Source: Paraburkholderia sabiae | Lineage (GTDB): Bacteria > Pseudomonadota > Gammaproteobacteria > Burkholderiales > Burkholderiaceae | Length of the DNA: 64,000 nt | Assembly: GCF_030412785.1 (NCBI RefSeq) | Contig: NZ_CP125295.1 | Coordinates: 5,642,001-5,706,000 of the forward strand | Direction of reading: 5' to 3' | Shown: positions 44,922-54,303 of the stretch, in pieces | How the letters are laid out: each line of letters begins with the position of its first letter | Numbering within the stretch: the stretch's first letter is position 1 | The notes under the pieces: model-generated | The model's database searches: none | Seen by the model: only the letters and a program-made list of their open reading frames with translations | Told to the model about the DNA's origin: nothing | Position numbers and translations under genes: made by a program

Positions 44922-45010
44922 TAGGAATCGCCTTAAGGATCAGGAAGTACATGTGTCTGGTGTGCGCCTGATATCGGGGGCGCGGTCGGTGCATACGCTG
45001 CCCAATGCGC

Positions 45011-46996
45011 CTACTGCTGAAAAGTTCTGGCGGTGAAAACGCTTGCAGCCGCCGACTCGACGTCCGATGCACGGATTTCGTTGACACTCTCGCGAAGCGC
45101 ACGTACGGCAGCCGCATCAACCGTTTTTTGCAGAACGGCGTTGGCGTCGGCAATCGACTTTCCGACGAGGAGCTCACTAAGACGCATCCGGGTTCCTGGC
45201 ATGATCACATAGGTACCACCCGCCAGCCTCTTGAGCTGCGCACTGGCGTACTGCACCATCTCGTTCTCATCCGGGACATCAAACATGATCGTTTCCTCAA
45301 AGCGGCCACCCCTCAGGGCAGCCGGATCAATGTCGTTCAGGTAGTTGGTCGTAAGGATGTACACAATGTCTCGCACCCGCCCTTCTGCGCCGTCCAGTGT
45401 CGTCAGGATCTTGTTGGTCAGCGCAGAGACGTTAGAATGCGTCCGGGAACGCAGGATTACGTCCCCCTCATCAACGAGCGCGATCGTCGGTCTGATCTCG
45501 CGGGCCTGGCGCACCAGCGCGTCCCACGACTCAGGTCTTGCGATGATCTGTTCGCCTGTCGTTGACAGGAATGCGTAGCCGCTTTCCCTGGCCAGTGACA
45601 TCGCTGCCTGGGTCTTGCCAGTGCCTGGCGGTCCCGCAAACACGAGGCCCGTCGGAACACGGCCACCAATCCTCTCGAGGCTGTGCACGTTCTTCATCCG
45701 GAAGGCGAGATCGCGCAGCATATCGCGCGAACGCCCGGGCATAATGATCTCGTCGATCGGTTTGACATCCTCCGGCAGTTTGCCTTTACGTCCTTGCAGG
45801 AGGCGCATGGCCTTCATCGCTGCGTCGTACGTGATCCGCCCTCGGGCCAATGATCCGTTGGCGCGCATATCTCTGAGCTGCGCGCCCAGCGCATCCAGGC
45901 GGCTCGCATTGAATCCCTCCCAACGCTGCGCAAGGGTCGTGAGCGTCTCGGCGTCAATGTAGTCTTGACCAAGCTCACGGCAGATGCTCCGGGCAAGGAG
46001 TGCTTTGCGCGCGGCAAAATCGGGAGGCGGCACCTCAATCTTGTAATCGAAACGCCCTTCACGGATTGCGGCCCTGTCGAGGCTGTCATCAATGAAATTG
46101 CTCGCCGCGACCAGTACGACCGACGTTCCACGCAACGCGACTATCTCGGTCAGCATCACGTTGGCAAGATCGTGGTCCATCGAGTGTGAGCGCCCAGAAC
46201 TCCGGTCTTTCACGAACGAGTCCAACTCATCAATAAAAAGCAGAATCGGAGACTCACAACGTGCCAGATCAAACACAGCTTTAACTCTCTGGGGCGTATC
46301 GTTTATCCAGCGCGATGCGATATCCCCATAGGCAATCGAAATGTATCTGAGGCCAAGCTCTCCCGCGAGCGCTTCGGCAAACAATGTTTTTCCGTTGCCG
46401 GGGTCGCCAAAGAACAGTATTCCATTGCGGGGCGGGCGCCTCGACTGTCCCGATACCTTCCTGTCGGGCTGATCCTGAAGCGAGAGGATTTCCTTTGCTG
46501 CAGCGAGCACGCGATTCTTCGTGTCAGTCATCCCAACGATGTCGGCGAATCCGTACCTCGCACGGCTTACCAGGTGACTGTAGTCATAGTCCGGCTGCGA
46601 AGAATCTGCAGGAGCGTGCGGTTGCTGTAAGTCGGTCCGCGCAGGGTGCGTTTGCATCTGCCCGGGCAGCCGGGTCTGACGCTTACGCTCAAACTCCATC
46701 AGCAGCAACCCCGTGTACCAGATGACAACGGCGTATAAGCTGTACACGTTGAATGCAAGAAGCAGGCGTAACATGCCAACGCTCAGCACCCCAAAGGCGA
46801 CCCGCGTCCAGATCCGCCGCCTTGCGTTCACCCAGACAATGCCGCACGCTGCGGCAACAGTACAGATCATGAATTTGAAGCCGTGCGCGCCGACCAGACG
46901 ATAGTGCCCGGACAAGGAGGCAAGCAGCATCACCCCCCAGTAGAGCGGCAGACCCAGGCAAAAAGATCTTAACGAAAATACGACGAATTCGAGCAT
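45011..46996 (-). CDS. Membrane-anchored tandem AAA+ ATPase
   Basis: 661 aa. Three or four helices in the first 105 residues anchor it in the inner membrane; after a disordered linker come two AAA+ modules. Module 1: Walker A GDPGNGKT (197-204), Walker B LLFIDELD (252-259), sensor-1 Asn (N300) and arginine finger REGRFD. Module 2: Walker A GPPGTGKT (455-462), Walker B IALVDEGD (505-512) and RGGRF. Both look catalytically competent; each is of the FtsH/Cdc48 (classical clade) type. There is no protease domain, unlike FtsH. Together with two small membrane genes it forms a minus-strand set. The substrate and role are unknown. Confidence 0.88.
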   Translation of the reverse strand: MLEFVVFSLRSFCLGLPLYWGVMLLASLSGHYRLVGAHGFKFMICTVAAACGIVWVNARRRIWTRVAFGVLSVGMLRLLLAFNVYSLYAVVIWYTGLLLMEFERKRQTRLPGQMQTHPARTDLQQPHAPADSSQPDYDYSHLVSRARYGFADIVGMTDTKNRVLAAAKEILSLQDQPDRKVSGQSRRPPRNGILFFGDPGNGKTLFAEALAGELGLRYISIAYGDIASRWINDTPQRVKAVFDLARCESPILLFIDELDSFVKDRSSGRSHSMDHDLANVMLTEIVALRGTSVVLVAASNFIDDSLDRAAIREGRFDYKIEVPPPDFAARKALLARSICRELGQDYIDAETLTTLAQRWEGFNASRLDALGAQLRDMRANGSLARGRITYDAAMKAMRLLQGRKGKLPEDVKPIDEIIMPGRSRDMLRDLAFRMKNVHSLERIGGRVPTGLVFAGPPGTGKTQAAMSLARESGYAFLSTTGEQIIARPESWDALVRQAREIRPTIALVDEGDVILRSRTHSNVSALTNKILTTLDGAEGRVRDIVYILTTNYLNDIDPAALRGGRFEETIMFDVPDENEMVQYASAQLKRLAGGTYVIMPGTRMRLSELLVGKSIADANAVLQKTVDAAAVRALRESVNEIRASDVESAAASVFTARTFQQ

Positions 46997-47444
46997 ATCC
47001 TCTCTCCAACTTTTGTTTCGGATACCGATCTACGCTTAGCCGAGCGCCCGGAATCCTCATTCCGATTGTCGATCGCACTGTCGTGTACGCAAGTCCCTGG
47101 CGCTTTTACCGGTCCTGAGTGCTATTGGCAGAAGGCATCGCCGAACGCGCGTTGGCCTGGCTACGCGAGATCAAGCGAAGATCCACAATCGCACGCAGCT
47201 GTACCAACAGGATGTCTGCGTGTCAGAGCGATGGGACAAAATCCAATCGAGTGGTGGTCGCCCACCGCCGCACGATGCGATCTGAATGTTTGGGAGCAGA
47301 GAATGCATGTTGCGACGCATGCCCGCGGACACCGCCCCCCCTTGCCGGCGCTGCGAGAGAGTCGTCAACTGCCCCCCGCGAAACGCACCATGGCTCGCAG
47401 CCCCAGACCATGCGTCGCGCGTGTTGCCGATTTCCCGAAGCAAC
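46997..47444. other. Intergenic region with no supported gene
   Basis: 448 bp upstream of the AAA+ gene. It should hold that gene's promoter. Open frames are low-quality shadows. A GAGAGGATATG start context is visible for the AAA+ gene at 46996-47003 on the minus strand. Confidence 0.4.
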
Positions 47445-47741
47445 CTAGCGAAAGCAGACACTTCGCCGGACTGCCCCGCGTCGGACCCGCGGCTCGCGCA
47501 CAGGCTCGTGACGCCGTATGTGCACGCGCCCATGTCTGCGTCTCACCTCTTCCCGAATAGCCAGACGTGCTTCGAGGCGCTTCCATGCGAGCGGCCGAGC
47601 GATGCGGTCACGTATGCGGCGCCTGAACTTCTCAAGCACCGCGAATGGAACATCGGCCGGAACCACGAGCTCCGCTCGTCCTTTGCTCAGGCTCACGACT
47701 TCCCTCTGGTTGGCGCCAAAGACGAATCGACGGATTTTCAT
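47445..47741 (-). CDS. Possible small arginine-rich protein
   Basis: 98 aa from the ATG at 47741, with AAAGGA 7 bp upstream. The first half, KIRRFVFGANQREVVSLSKG and PADVPFAVLEKFRRRIRDR, looks like a genuine folded protein; the last 35 residues are a monotonous Arg/Val/His run that may be out of frame with the original. It could be a frameshifted or truncated gene. Unknown function. Confidence 0.4.
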   Translation of the reverse strand: MKIRRFVFGANQREVVSLSKGRAELVVPADVPFAVLEKFRRRIRDRIARPLAWKRLEARLAIREEVRRRHGRVHIRRHEPVREPRVRRGAVRRSVCFR

Positions 47742-47964
47742 TTGCATCCTTTAGTGAGTAAGTATTGGGAGCCGCCATATACAGCATCACAAGGCAATAC
47801 CGCCTGACGTACGTTCACTACGGACTCCCGGATTCAAGCTTCGCATGGAACGCCGCACATGCAAGCCGCCGATCCGCCGCCAGTCCGTCGGAAATGTCGT
47901 CCTGTTGACTAGATGTTGCATGCTGACTCAAGCTGTTCGATCCGATCGGCTGCGAGAATTCTGG

Positions 47965-48207
47965 TCACCTTTTCGCGTCAGCGAGAATCTTCAGGCCCGT
48001 CTCGATCGCTGCCGCCCTCTTTAGCCGCGGCTCCCGGCATACTGCCGCGCCATGAACTTCGATGGGATCGCCACCGGGTCGATTGTCTTTGAGAGAAAGC
48101 TCGCAAGTTTTCCAGCACGCAATGATCGTTTTGTTATATTTCGAAATCAACGCGTAGTTGTACATACGATCCGGACGCGTCAAAAAACGAAATAGGCCGG
48201 TTGCCAC
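47965..48207 (-). CDS. Small hypothetical protein
   Basis: 80 aa with a GTG start at 48207 and TTGAGG 8 bp upstream. The sequence ATGLFRFLTRPDRMYNYALI then KTIIACWKTCELSLKDNRPG and ETGLKILADAKR has natural composition and two cysteines. There is no signal peptide. I do not recognise it; it is an accessory-island gene of unknown role. Confidence 0.45.
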   Translation of the reverse strand: MATGLFRFLTRPDRMYNYALISKYNKTIIACWKTCELSLKDNRPGGDPIEVHGAAVCREPRLKRAAAIETGLKILADAKR

Positions 48208-48428
48208 AGATCTACCTCAACCGACCCACCGTGGTGTTCGAATTCGGTCAATGACTGGATGCCGACCACGCTCAAATCCGTTGACCATAATGCGCGTCTG
48301 CGAAGGTCGGGTCCTCAACTACGCGGATGAGCGTGACGAGTTGATTACTCTTGCAAGCCATATTGCGAACAGTTCAATGGCAGGTTTCTCGAAGTTTCCG
48401 CACTTCTCTTCGACTGGCGAGGTTTCCG

Positions 48429-48632
48429 ATGAGTGACTCAGTTGTGCATACACTGACGGATAAGCCTTCCGCCTACCGGCAAAAGGATGTCGACGTGTAC
48501 AGAATTTACTGCGCCGCAGTGGCGCAGGCTAACGATGCACGTAAGGAACTTGCACCGAATGGGCATGCGCAGCGTTCGGCTATGACATGTCGGTTACGCG
48601 AGCAATTGGAGCACGCTGCTTCTACGCAGTGA
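48429..48632 (+). CDS. Possible small protein, overlapping an upstream short frame
   Basis: 67 aa, MSDSVVHTLTDKPSAYRQKD... ending REQLEHAASTQ. Its ATG overlaps the stop of another short plus-strand frame (about 48290-48436, starting MRVCEGRVLNYADERDELIT) in an ATGAGTGA junction, as coupled genes do. Both look mildly coding; ribosome-binding sites are weak. Unknown function. Confidence 0.33.
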   Translation: MSDSVVHTLTDKPSAYRQKDVDVYRIYCAAVAQANDARKELAPNGHAQRSAMTCRLREQLEHAASTQ

Positions 48633-49064
48633 AAGCGCCCGATACCGTTCGATGCGGCCGAATTATCCGCGTGAGTGCGATCAGCTCGAAACCGGTTCTT
48701 CGACGCCCGTGCCGTTGAATTGTTTTGGTTCTCGGTACTTTTTTGTAATACTGGATTGATACCGTCTGATGCCGCACTTCCGACCTTGTTCGAAGAGCGT
48801 GCCAGATTCGAGTTGTTCCCGAGCGCAGGATAACCGCAAAGAACGTCGTTCAGCGGGCTGTGGAGGAATACGTTCGACGAAAAAGTATTCGCAGGTTTGA
48901 TAGAGATTGGACGCGCTACGTCAACGGTTCGAACGAGGCGGAATCTAGCAAATCGACAATTCGAGAGTCACTGGTCGTATCACGCAGCGGAAGGGTCGGT
49001 TTCGCTAGCGAGAGAGCGGTACATTTTCGTTCACCTCGAAGCGCCGCTGCATTCAGATCCGATC
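48633..49064. other. Intergenic region with no supported gene
   Basis: 432 bp at the right margin of the accessory island, downstream of the chemoreceptor gene. It is AT-richer than the core on its left side (about 48700-48900) and returns to high GC near 49050. No terminator with a clear U-tract was found. Confidence 0.4.
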
Positions 49065-50615
49065 CTATGCGTCGACCCGGAACACCGCCACCGCCTCGCG
49101 CAACACGACCGCCTGTGCTTCGAGCGTCTTTGCCGCAGCCGCAGCCTGTTCGACGAGCGCCGCGTTCTGCTGCGTCACCTCATCGATCTGGCCGATCGCC
49201 TTGTTGATCTGCTCGATGCCGTCGCTCTGCTCATGCGCGGCGCCTTCGATCTCGCCCATGATGCCCGTCACGCGCTGCACCGAGTTCATCGCTTCTTCCA
49301 TCGTCTTGCGCGCATCGGCGACAAGCGACGCGCCTTGCGCCACCTGTGCCGTGGAATCGCCGATCAGCTCTCGGATCTCCTTCGCTGCTGCGCCCGAGCG
49401 CTGCGCGAGCGCGCGCACTTCCGATGCCACGACTGCAAAGCCGCGCCCCTGCTCGCCCGCGCGCGCCGCCTCGACGGCTGCGTTCAGCGCCAGGATGTTG
49501 GTCTGAAACGCAATGCCTTCGATGATGCCGATGATCTCGCCGACTTTGCGCGACGACGCGGTGATGCCGTCCATCGTCTCGGTCACGCGCGTCACCACCT
49601 CGCTGCCGCGCACCACTGTTTCCAGCGCGCCCTGCGCGAGACGGCTCGCGAGTTTCGCGTTGTCGGTGTTCTGCTTGACGGTCGCCGACAGCTCTTCCAT
49701 GCTCGCCGCCGTCTCCTGCAGCGCGGCCGCCTGCTGCTCGGTGCGGCTCGACAGGTCCGCGTTGCCGGCCGCGATCTCGTTCGCGCCGATCGTGATCGAC
49801 TGCGTGCTGCCGCGTACTTTCGACACCGTGTCGACGAGCCCGTCGCGCATCTGCGACAGCGCCTGCAACAGCTGACCCATCTCGTTGCGCGAACGCACCT
49901 TGACGGCCGTCGTCAGATCGCCGTCGGCCATACTGCGGAAATGGCGGATCGTCTGGTTCACCGGCTTCACCACAGCCGACGACAGCCCCGCGCGCGCCAA
50001 CACGCCGACCACGACGGCAGCCGCGCCGATCGCGATGAACAGCGCCGTCGAAATCATGAAGCGCCGGCTCAGTTGCGCCGCGGCATGCTGCTGGTTCTCG
50101 GCCTGGGCGTGCTGAAGCGCGGCGATCGCTTTCGCGTAGACGCCGTAGAAGCGGTCGGCCGTTTCGCCCTGAATCGTGCGGAACGTGTTGAAGTCGTTAT
50201 CGACGAGCGCCTTGTGTTCGGGTTCGATCGCCTGATTGACGAGCGCCGTGCGCGCGTCGGCTACGGTCTGCGCGAGCTTGCGCTCGTCGTCGCTGCCGAA
50301 CGGGCCGGCCATGTACGTGCGGAAATCCTCGTTCGACGATTCGAGCACCTTGTGCGCGGCCGCGAGCAGTCCTTCCGTCTCCTTGCCGACGCTGAAGAGC
50401 GTCTCGTAGCTGCCAAGCGACAGCCGCACCTGCAGGAGCTTCTCGGAACTCGACGTCAGCGCGTTCATCGCCGCCGACGACTGCTGCACGTTCTCCAGAC
50501 CGTCGTTGGTGAATTTCAGCGCCCCCCAGCCGACGCCGATCACGATCAGAAGAAATGTCGCAAAAATGCCGATGACGAGCGTCAGTCCTTGCCGGATAGT
50601 GATGTTGTTGAGCAT
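49065..50615 (-). CDS. Methyl-accepting chemotaxis protein (Tar-type)
   Basis: 516 aa. Transmembrane helix 1 (LTLVIGIFATFLLIVIGVGW), a periplasmic four-helix ligand domain of about 150 residues, helix 2 near 190-212 (STALFIAIGAAAVVVGVLA), a HAMP domain (VKPVNQTIRHFRSMADGDL) and the kinase-control hairpin with FQTNILALNAAVEAARAGE and FAVVASEVRALAQRS. The C-terminus ends VLREAVAVFRVDA without the NWETF-type tether for CheR/CheB, so adaptation would depend on other receptors. The ligand is unknown. No other chemotaxis genes are nearby. Confidence 0.97.
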   Translation of the reverse strand: MLNNITIRQGLTLVIGIFATFLLIVIGVGWGALKFTNDGLENVQQSSAAMNALTSSSEKLLQVRLSLGSYETLFSVGKETEGLLAAAHKVLESSNEDFRTYMAGPFGSDDERKLAQTVADARTALVNQAIEPEHKALVDNDFNTFRTIQGETADRFYGVYAKAIAALQHAQAENQQHAAAQLSRRFMISTALFIAIGAAAVVVGVLARAGLSSAVVKPVNQTIRHFRSMADGDLTTAVKVRSRNEMGQLLQALSQMRDGLVDTVSKVRGSTQSITIGANEIAAGNADLSSRTEQQAAALQETAASMEELSATVKQNTDNAKLASRLAQGALETVVRGSEVVTRVTETMDGITASSRKVGEIIGIIEGIAFQTNILALNAAVEAARAGEQGRGFAVVASEVRALAQRSGAAAKEIRELIGDSTAQVAQGASLVADARKTMEEAMNSVQRVTGIMGEIEGAAHEQSDGIEQINKAIGQIDEVTQQNAALVEQAAAAAKTLEAQAVVLREAVAVFRVDA

Positions 50616-50753
50616 GTGTGTCCGTCACGTGCAATCGGCCAGCCGGGATGGCTGCCCCATCGATGGCTAACGGCAACGCGTTGCGGACTCCGAATAGGGA
50701 GAATCCATGATGCAGCATGTGGGATGGTGCGGGGATCGCGTCGATCGTGCCCG

Positions 50754-51191
50754 TTATTTGCGGGCGAGACCCTTCGCGTGGACGGACTGCGGGTCGGCTC
50801 GCTGGATCCGCCAGAGCAGGGAGAAGGTCGTGCCGCTCACGGTCGGGTAACCATCCGCGTGGCAATTGTCGGATAAAGGATCGCAGGCGATGGTCAGTTT
50901 CTGGTTGTCGGCGAACCGGATCTGGATGACGGGATTGTCGAGCGTCCCGCTCTTCTGCACAGGCTCGATTTCGTAAGAACACGGCACCGTCTTTGCTGTC
51001 GCCCCCGTCCTGTCTCCCTTGATCAGAAGCCTGGCGGTCCGCGCGCTCGGCGCATCGAAGCGCAATTCAACGGTCTCGCCGCGGTCGGAGACGCCTGCCA
51101 TCGAAAACGGTGCGCTGGGTTCGGCCGCAATCGACGACAGAGGCAGGGCGAATACCGCCGCGCCCAGATGGACAACAAGTGATGTTTTCAT
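50754..51191 (-). CDS. Small exported protein of unknown function
   Basis: 145 aa. Signal peptide KTSLVVHLGAAVFALPLSSIAA, then a beta-rich domain (DRGETVELRFDAPSARTARL, RFADNQKLTIACDPLSDNC) with three cysteines, two of them close together and one in VPCSYEIEP, so a disulfide is likely. It ends VHAKGLARK. I do not recognise a family. It stands between the chemoreceptor and the divergently transcribed WecA-type gene. Confidence 0.6.
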   Translation of the reverse strand: MKTSLVVHLGAAVFALPLSSIAAEPSAPFSMAGVSDRGETVELRFDAPSARTARLLIKGDRTGATAKTVPCSYEIEPVQKSGTLDNPVIQIRFADNQKLTIACDPLSDNCHADGYPTVSGTTFSLLWRIQRADPQSVHAKGLARK

Positions 51192-51328
51192 GTTCGAACA
51201 ACGGATGGATGATGCAGCGCATTATGGACGCTAACGGCAGGGGGTGCCGCAGACGCGCATGTCAACCCGTCCGGGCACGCTGCGTTTCATTTGTATAATC
51301 CACCGTTTGCTTTCCGGCCCCGACCTTC

Positions 51329-52429
51329 ATGCTCAGTTTCGCGCTCGGCTTCATCGTTTCACTACTGGTCACACTGGTGATCGTGCGGTACGCGCATCTG
51401 CATGAAACGTTTGCGGACACTGATCTCGCCGGCGTGCAGAAATTCCATGCGCGGCCTGTGCCGCGCATTGGCGGGACGGGGATTCTGATTGGGCTCGTGG
51501 TATCAGCGGTCCAGTTGTACGGCGCTTATCCTGCTGTGTCTGCGGGTATTCTTGGCGTCGTCGCATGCGGGATTCCGGCGTTCGCGTCGGGTCTGATCGA
51601 AGACCTCACGAAAAAAGTGTCGCCGCTCGCGCGCCTTATCTGCACGATGGTCGCCGCCGCCCTCGCCTATTTCGTGCTGGGCATCGCAGTCACGCGTATC
51701 AGCGTGCCGCCGCTCGATTTCCTGCTGTCCTATGCGGCCATTTCCTGCGCGGTGACGGTGCTCGCAGTCGCGGCGCTTGCCAATGCGATCAATATCATCG
51801 ATGGTTTCAACGGGCTGGCATCGATGGTCGCGCTCATGATGTTCGCGTCGCTCGCCTACGTCGCATTCCAGGTGCACGACCCGATCGTGATGTCGGCGTC
51901 CTTCATCATGATGGGCGCGGTGATGGGCTTCTTCATCTGGAATTTCCCGGCGGGCCTGATCTTTCTCGGCGACGGCGGCGCCTACTTCATCGGCTTCATG
52001 CTCGGCGAACTATCGATCATGCTCGTGATGGGCAATCGCGACGTGTCGGCGTGGTATCCCGTGCTGCTGTTCATGTACCCGATCTTCGAGACCTGCTTCT
52101 CGATCTACCGGAAGAAGTTCATCCGCGGCATCTCGCCTGGCATTCCCGATGGCGTGCATCTGCACATGCTCGTCTACAAGCGGCTGATGCGCTGGGCTGT
52201 TGGCGCGCGTACGGCGCGGGAGTTGACCCGGCGCAATTCGCTGACGTCGCCGTATTTGTGGCTGTTGTGTCTGATTGCTGTCGTGCCGGCGACGCTGTTC
52301 TGGCGGCACACGCTGCATCTGTTCTGCTTCGTGATCGTGTTCGCGGCGACGTATGTGTGGCTCTATGTGAGCATCGTGCGGTTCAAGGTGCCAAGGTGGC
52401 TGGTGGTCCGTAGAAAACGCCACTCCTGA
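51329..52429 (+). CDS. Glycan-initiating sugar-1-phosphate transferase, MraY/WecA family (1)
   Basis: 366 aa, about 10-11 helices. Polyprenyl-phosphate sugar-1-phosphate transferase that starts a surface glycan on undecaprenyl phosphate. Family motifs are ARPVPRIGGTGI, ALANAINIIDGFNGLASM, FLGDGGAYFIGF and PDGVHLHMLVYKRL (the HxH motif). A TATAAT lies at 51294-51299, 30 bp before the ATG, but without a good -35. It is convergent with the next gene. A second enzyme of this family is at 57744, so two glycans may be initiated, or the two differ in donor sugar. Confidence 0.92.
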   Translation: MLSFALGFIVSLLVTLVIVRYAHLHETFADTDLAGVQKFHARPVPRIGGTGILIGLVVSAVQLYGAYPAVSAGILGVVACGIPAFASGLIEDLTKKVSPLARLICTMVAAALAYFVLGIAVTRISVPPLDFLLSYAAISCAVTVLAVAALANAINIIDGFNGLASMVALMMFASLAYVAFQVHDPIVMSASFIMMGAVMGFFIWNFPAGLIFLGDGGAYFIGFMLGELSIMLVMGNRDVSAWYPVLLFMYPIFETCFSIYRKKFIRGISPGIPDGVHLHMLVYKRLMRWAVGARTARELTRRNSLTSPYLWLLCLIAVVPATLFWRHTLHLFCFVIVFAATYVWLYVSIVRFKVPRWLVVRRKRHS

Positions 52430-52453
52430 GCGATCCGCCTACCGGCGTGAGCT

Positions 52454-54295
52454 TTAACGCGGGCTGATGCGGCACCACTGCCAGGCGAGCACGCCCTTCC
52501 CAATCCCTGCCTCATACGGCGTGCACGAGTTCGCGTCGAAGGTGAATCCGGAGCGTTCGAACGCAGCAGCGGCGTCGGCGGCAAGCTGACGATTACGCGC
52601 GGCGAGATCGAACTGATCGTCTGCACGCAAGCCGAGGTGACATGCTTCCGAAGCGTCGCGCGGATCGGCAACCGCCGCGTGCAGATGCAGTTTCGACACC
52701 GCCCAGCGCAATGCATTGCAGCCGCGCTCCGAACGCGTGAAACCGACGGCAGCAACAAGGTTGTTCACATCGTTGACGTTGTCTTCGCGCCAGTTGTGCG
52801 CGCCGTCGATCAGCGCGAACGATGGACCACCGCGTTCGCGCGCGAGCGCGACGATTTTCGCGCGAAACGTATCGGTCGCCGGAAAGCTGCTGTCGATCTG
52901 GGTGAACGCCACTGTGTCGGGAAAGAGGCTCGCGATCCAGGCCCAGCCGGTCGTCGTGCTCTTGATCACGACCGTCGTACGCTCCGGCTGCACGAGAGGC
53001 GGAAGCTTCGCGTGATAGAGCGGATCGGCCCAGCCTTCGTGCCCCCATGTGCGAGCGCCGCCCGTCACGACGATGGCCGTCGCAGCAATCAGCAGCCACG
53101 CCGACGCGCGCCGCGCGATGTGCGCAGGCAGCAGCCGGTCGAGCAGCATCACGAGCACCAGCGGGGCCAGCACCTCAATCGGCACGATGTAGCGGTAGAT
53201 GCTAAACAGCTTCATCCACAAGACAAAACTGAGCGCCACGAACAACAGCACGAGCCGTTGCTTCGGTTCTAATGCGACGCGTGACTTGCCCGCGAAACGC
53301 CCTGCGACGCGCGCAAAAGCCCACCACACGACGACCAGATAGAGGATCGGCCAGATCACCTGACGGATCGGTGTTTCCCCGACACGCTTTGAGTCCGCTG
53401 TGATGATGAACGGCCACAGCAGCGTTTCGACGAGATTGCGCGGCAGCCAGCGCACGTCGCCTTGCGCGGCTGCTGTCGTCAATGGGTTCGGAAAGAAGCG
53501 GCCGAACTGCGGATACAGCGGGTTGCCGTACTGCTGCCACAGATGCAGCATCCAGTAGCCCGTGGTCGCGGCCATGCCGAACAGGACGCCGACGCCGAAC
53601 AGGAAAGCAATGCGTACTCGGACGGACAGCGTGGCCGGATAGCTCAGCAGACTCAGGCAAAGTGCGAGTGCAAACACGGCGTTGGTCAACTTGAGGCCCG
53701 TCGCGAAACCGATCAGCAGGCCGCTCGCCATCGCCACGCCGAACGCGCTGACCGTGCGCTCGCCAAGGCGCCGCCAGTTCGATAGCGCCACCAGCAGGCC
53801 GCAAAGCACGATGAGCGCCGTCGTGTCGTCGCCCATCGAATTGCCGAGTCCCGACAGGAAGTTTGCCGTGAGGCAGCCCGCTGCCGCGATCAGAACGGGC
53901 AGGCGGTAAGCGGTATCGCTGGATTCCGATGGCCACACACGGCGCGCGATCACGACGATCAGCACGAACGTCAACCCATGCAACGTGCCCAGCAGAAAAC
54001 CGACGACGCGCGACGGCAGATGCGTGTTCAACAGATACAGAGCCGTGTCGAGCAGCGGATTGAAATACGTCTGCATGCCCGCAGGCGCGAAGTCGGTCTG
54101 CTGCTTGCCGTGCAGCCACGCGAACGCGTTGTACAGGTGATAGTTGTACAGATCCCAGTTCGCGTCAGCACCAAGCAGCAGCGAATACAGCCCGAACAGG
54201 AGTGGTACGGCCACGCACGCGACGATCATTGCGCGGCGCGAGCGCAGATCGATGAGGCGCGAGCGCACGACCGGCGACGTAGCTTGAGCTTGCAT
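52454..54295 (-). CDS. Multi-spanning membrane glycosyltransferase-like protein (GT-C type)
   Basis: 613 aa from the ATG at 54295, which has GAGG 8 bp upstream and starts 8 bp after the gtrA stop; a longer frame overlaps gtrA. About 10-12 helices. An acidic pair in the first periplasmic loop, GADANWDLYNYHLYNAF, is like the catalytic Asp of GT-C enzymes; a C-terminal periplasmic domain of about 190 residues follows. With GtrB and GtrA directly upstream it is the expected serotype- or strain-specific third member (GtrC-like) that transfers the lipid-linked sugar to the glycan. Sugar unknown. Confidence 0.72.
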   Translation of the reverse strand: MQAQATSPVVRSRLIDLRSRRAMIVACVAVPLLFGLYSLLLGADANWDLYNYHLYNAFAWLHGKQQTDFAPAGMQTYFNPLLDTALYLLNTHLPSRVVGFLLGTLHGLTFVLIVVIARRVWPSESSDTAYRLPVLIAAAGCLTANFLSGLGNSMGDDTTALIVLCGLLVALSNWRRLGERTVSAFGVAMASGLLIGFATGLKLTNAVFALALCLSLLSYPATLSVRVRIAFLFGVGVLFGMAATTGYWMLHLWQQYGNPLYPQFGRFFPNPLTTAAAQGDVRWLPRNLVETLLWPFIITADSKRVGETPIRQVIWPILYLVVVWWAFARVAGRFAGKSRVALEPKQRLVLLFVALSFVLWMKLFSIYRYIVPIEVLAPLVLVMLLDRLLPAHIARRASAWLLIAATAIVVTGGARTWGHEGWADPLYHAKLPPLVQPERTTVVIKSTTTGWAWIASLFPDTVAFTQIDSSFPATDTFRAKIVALARERGGPSFALIDGAHNWREDNVNDVNNLVAAVGFTRSERGCNALRWAVSKLHLHAAVADPRDASEACHLGLRADDQFDLAARNRQLAADAAAAFERSGFTFDANSCTPYEAGIGKGVLAWQWCRISPR

Positions 54296-54303
54296 ATCCG
54301 GCC

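Noticed and set aside
48897..50876. 659-codon plus-strand frame over the chemoreceptor gene
   Set aside because: It mirrors the well-supported minus-strand chemoreceptor and has the His/Arg-rich composition of a shadow frame.
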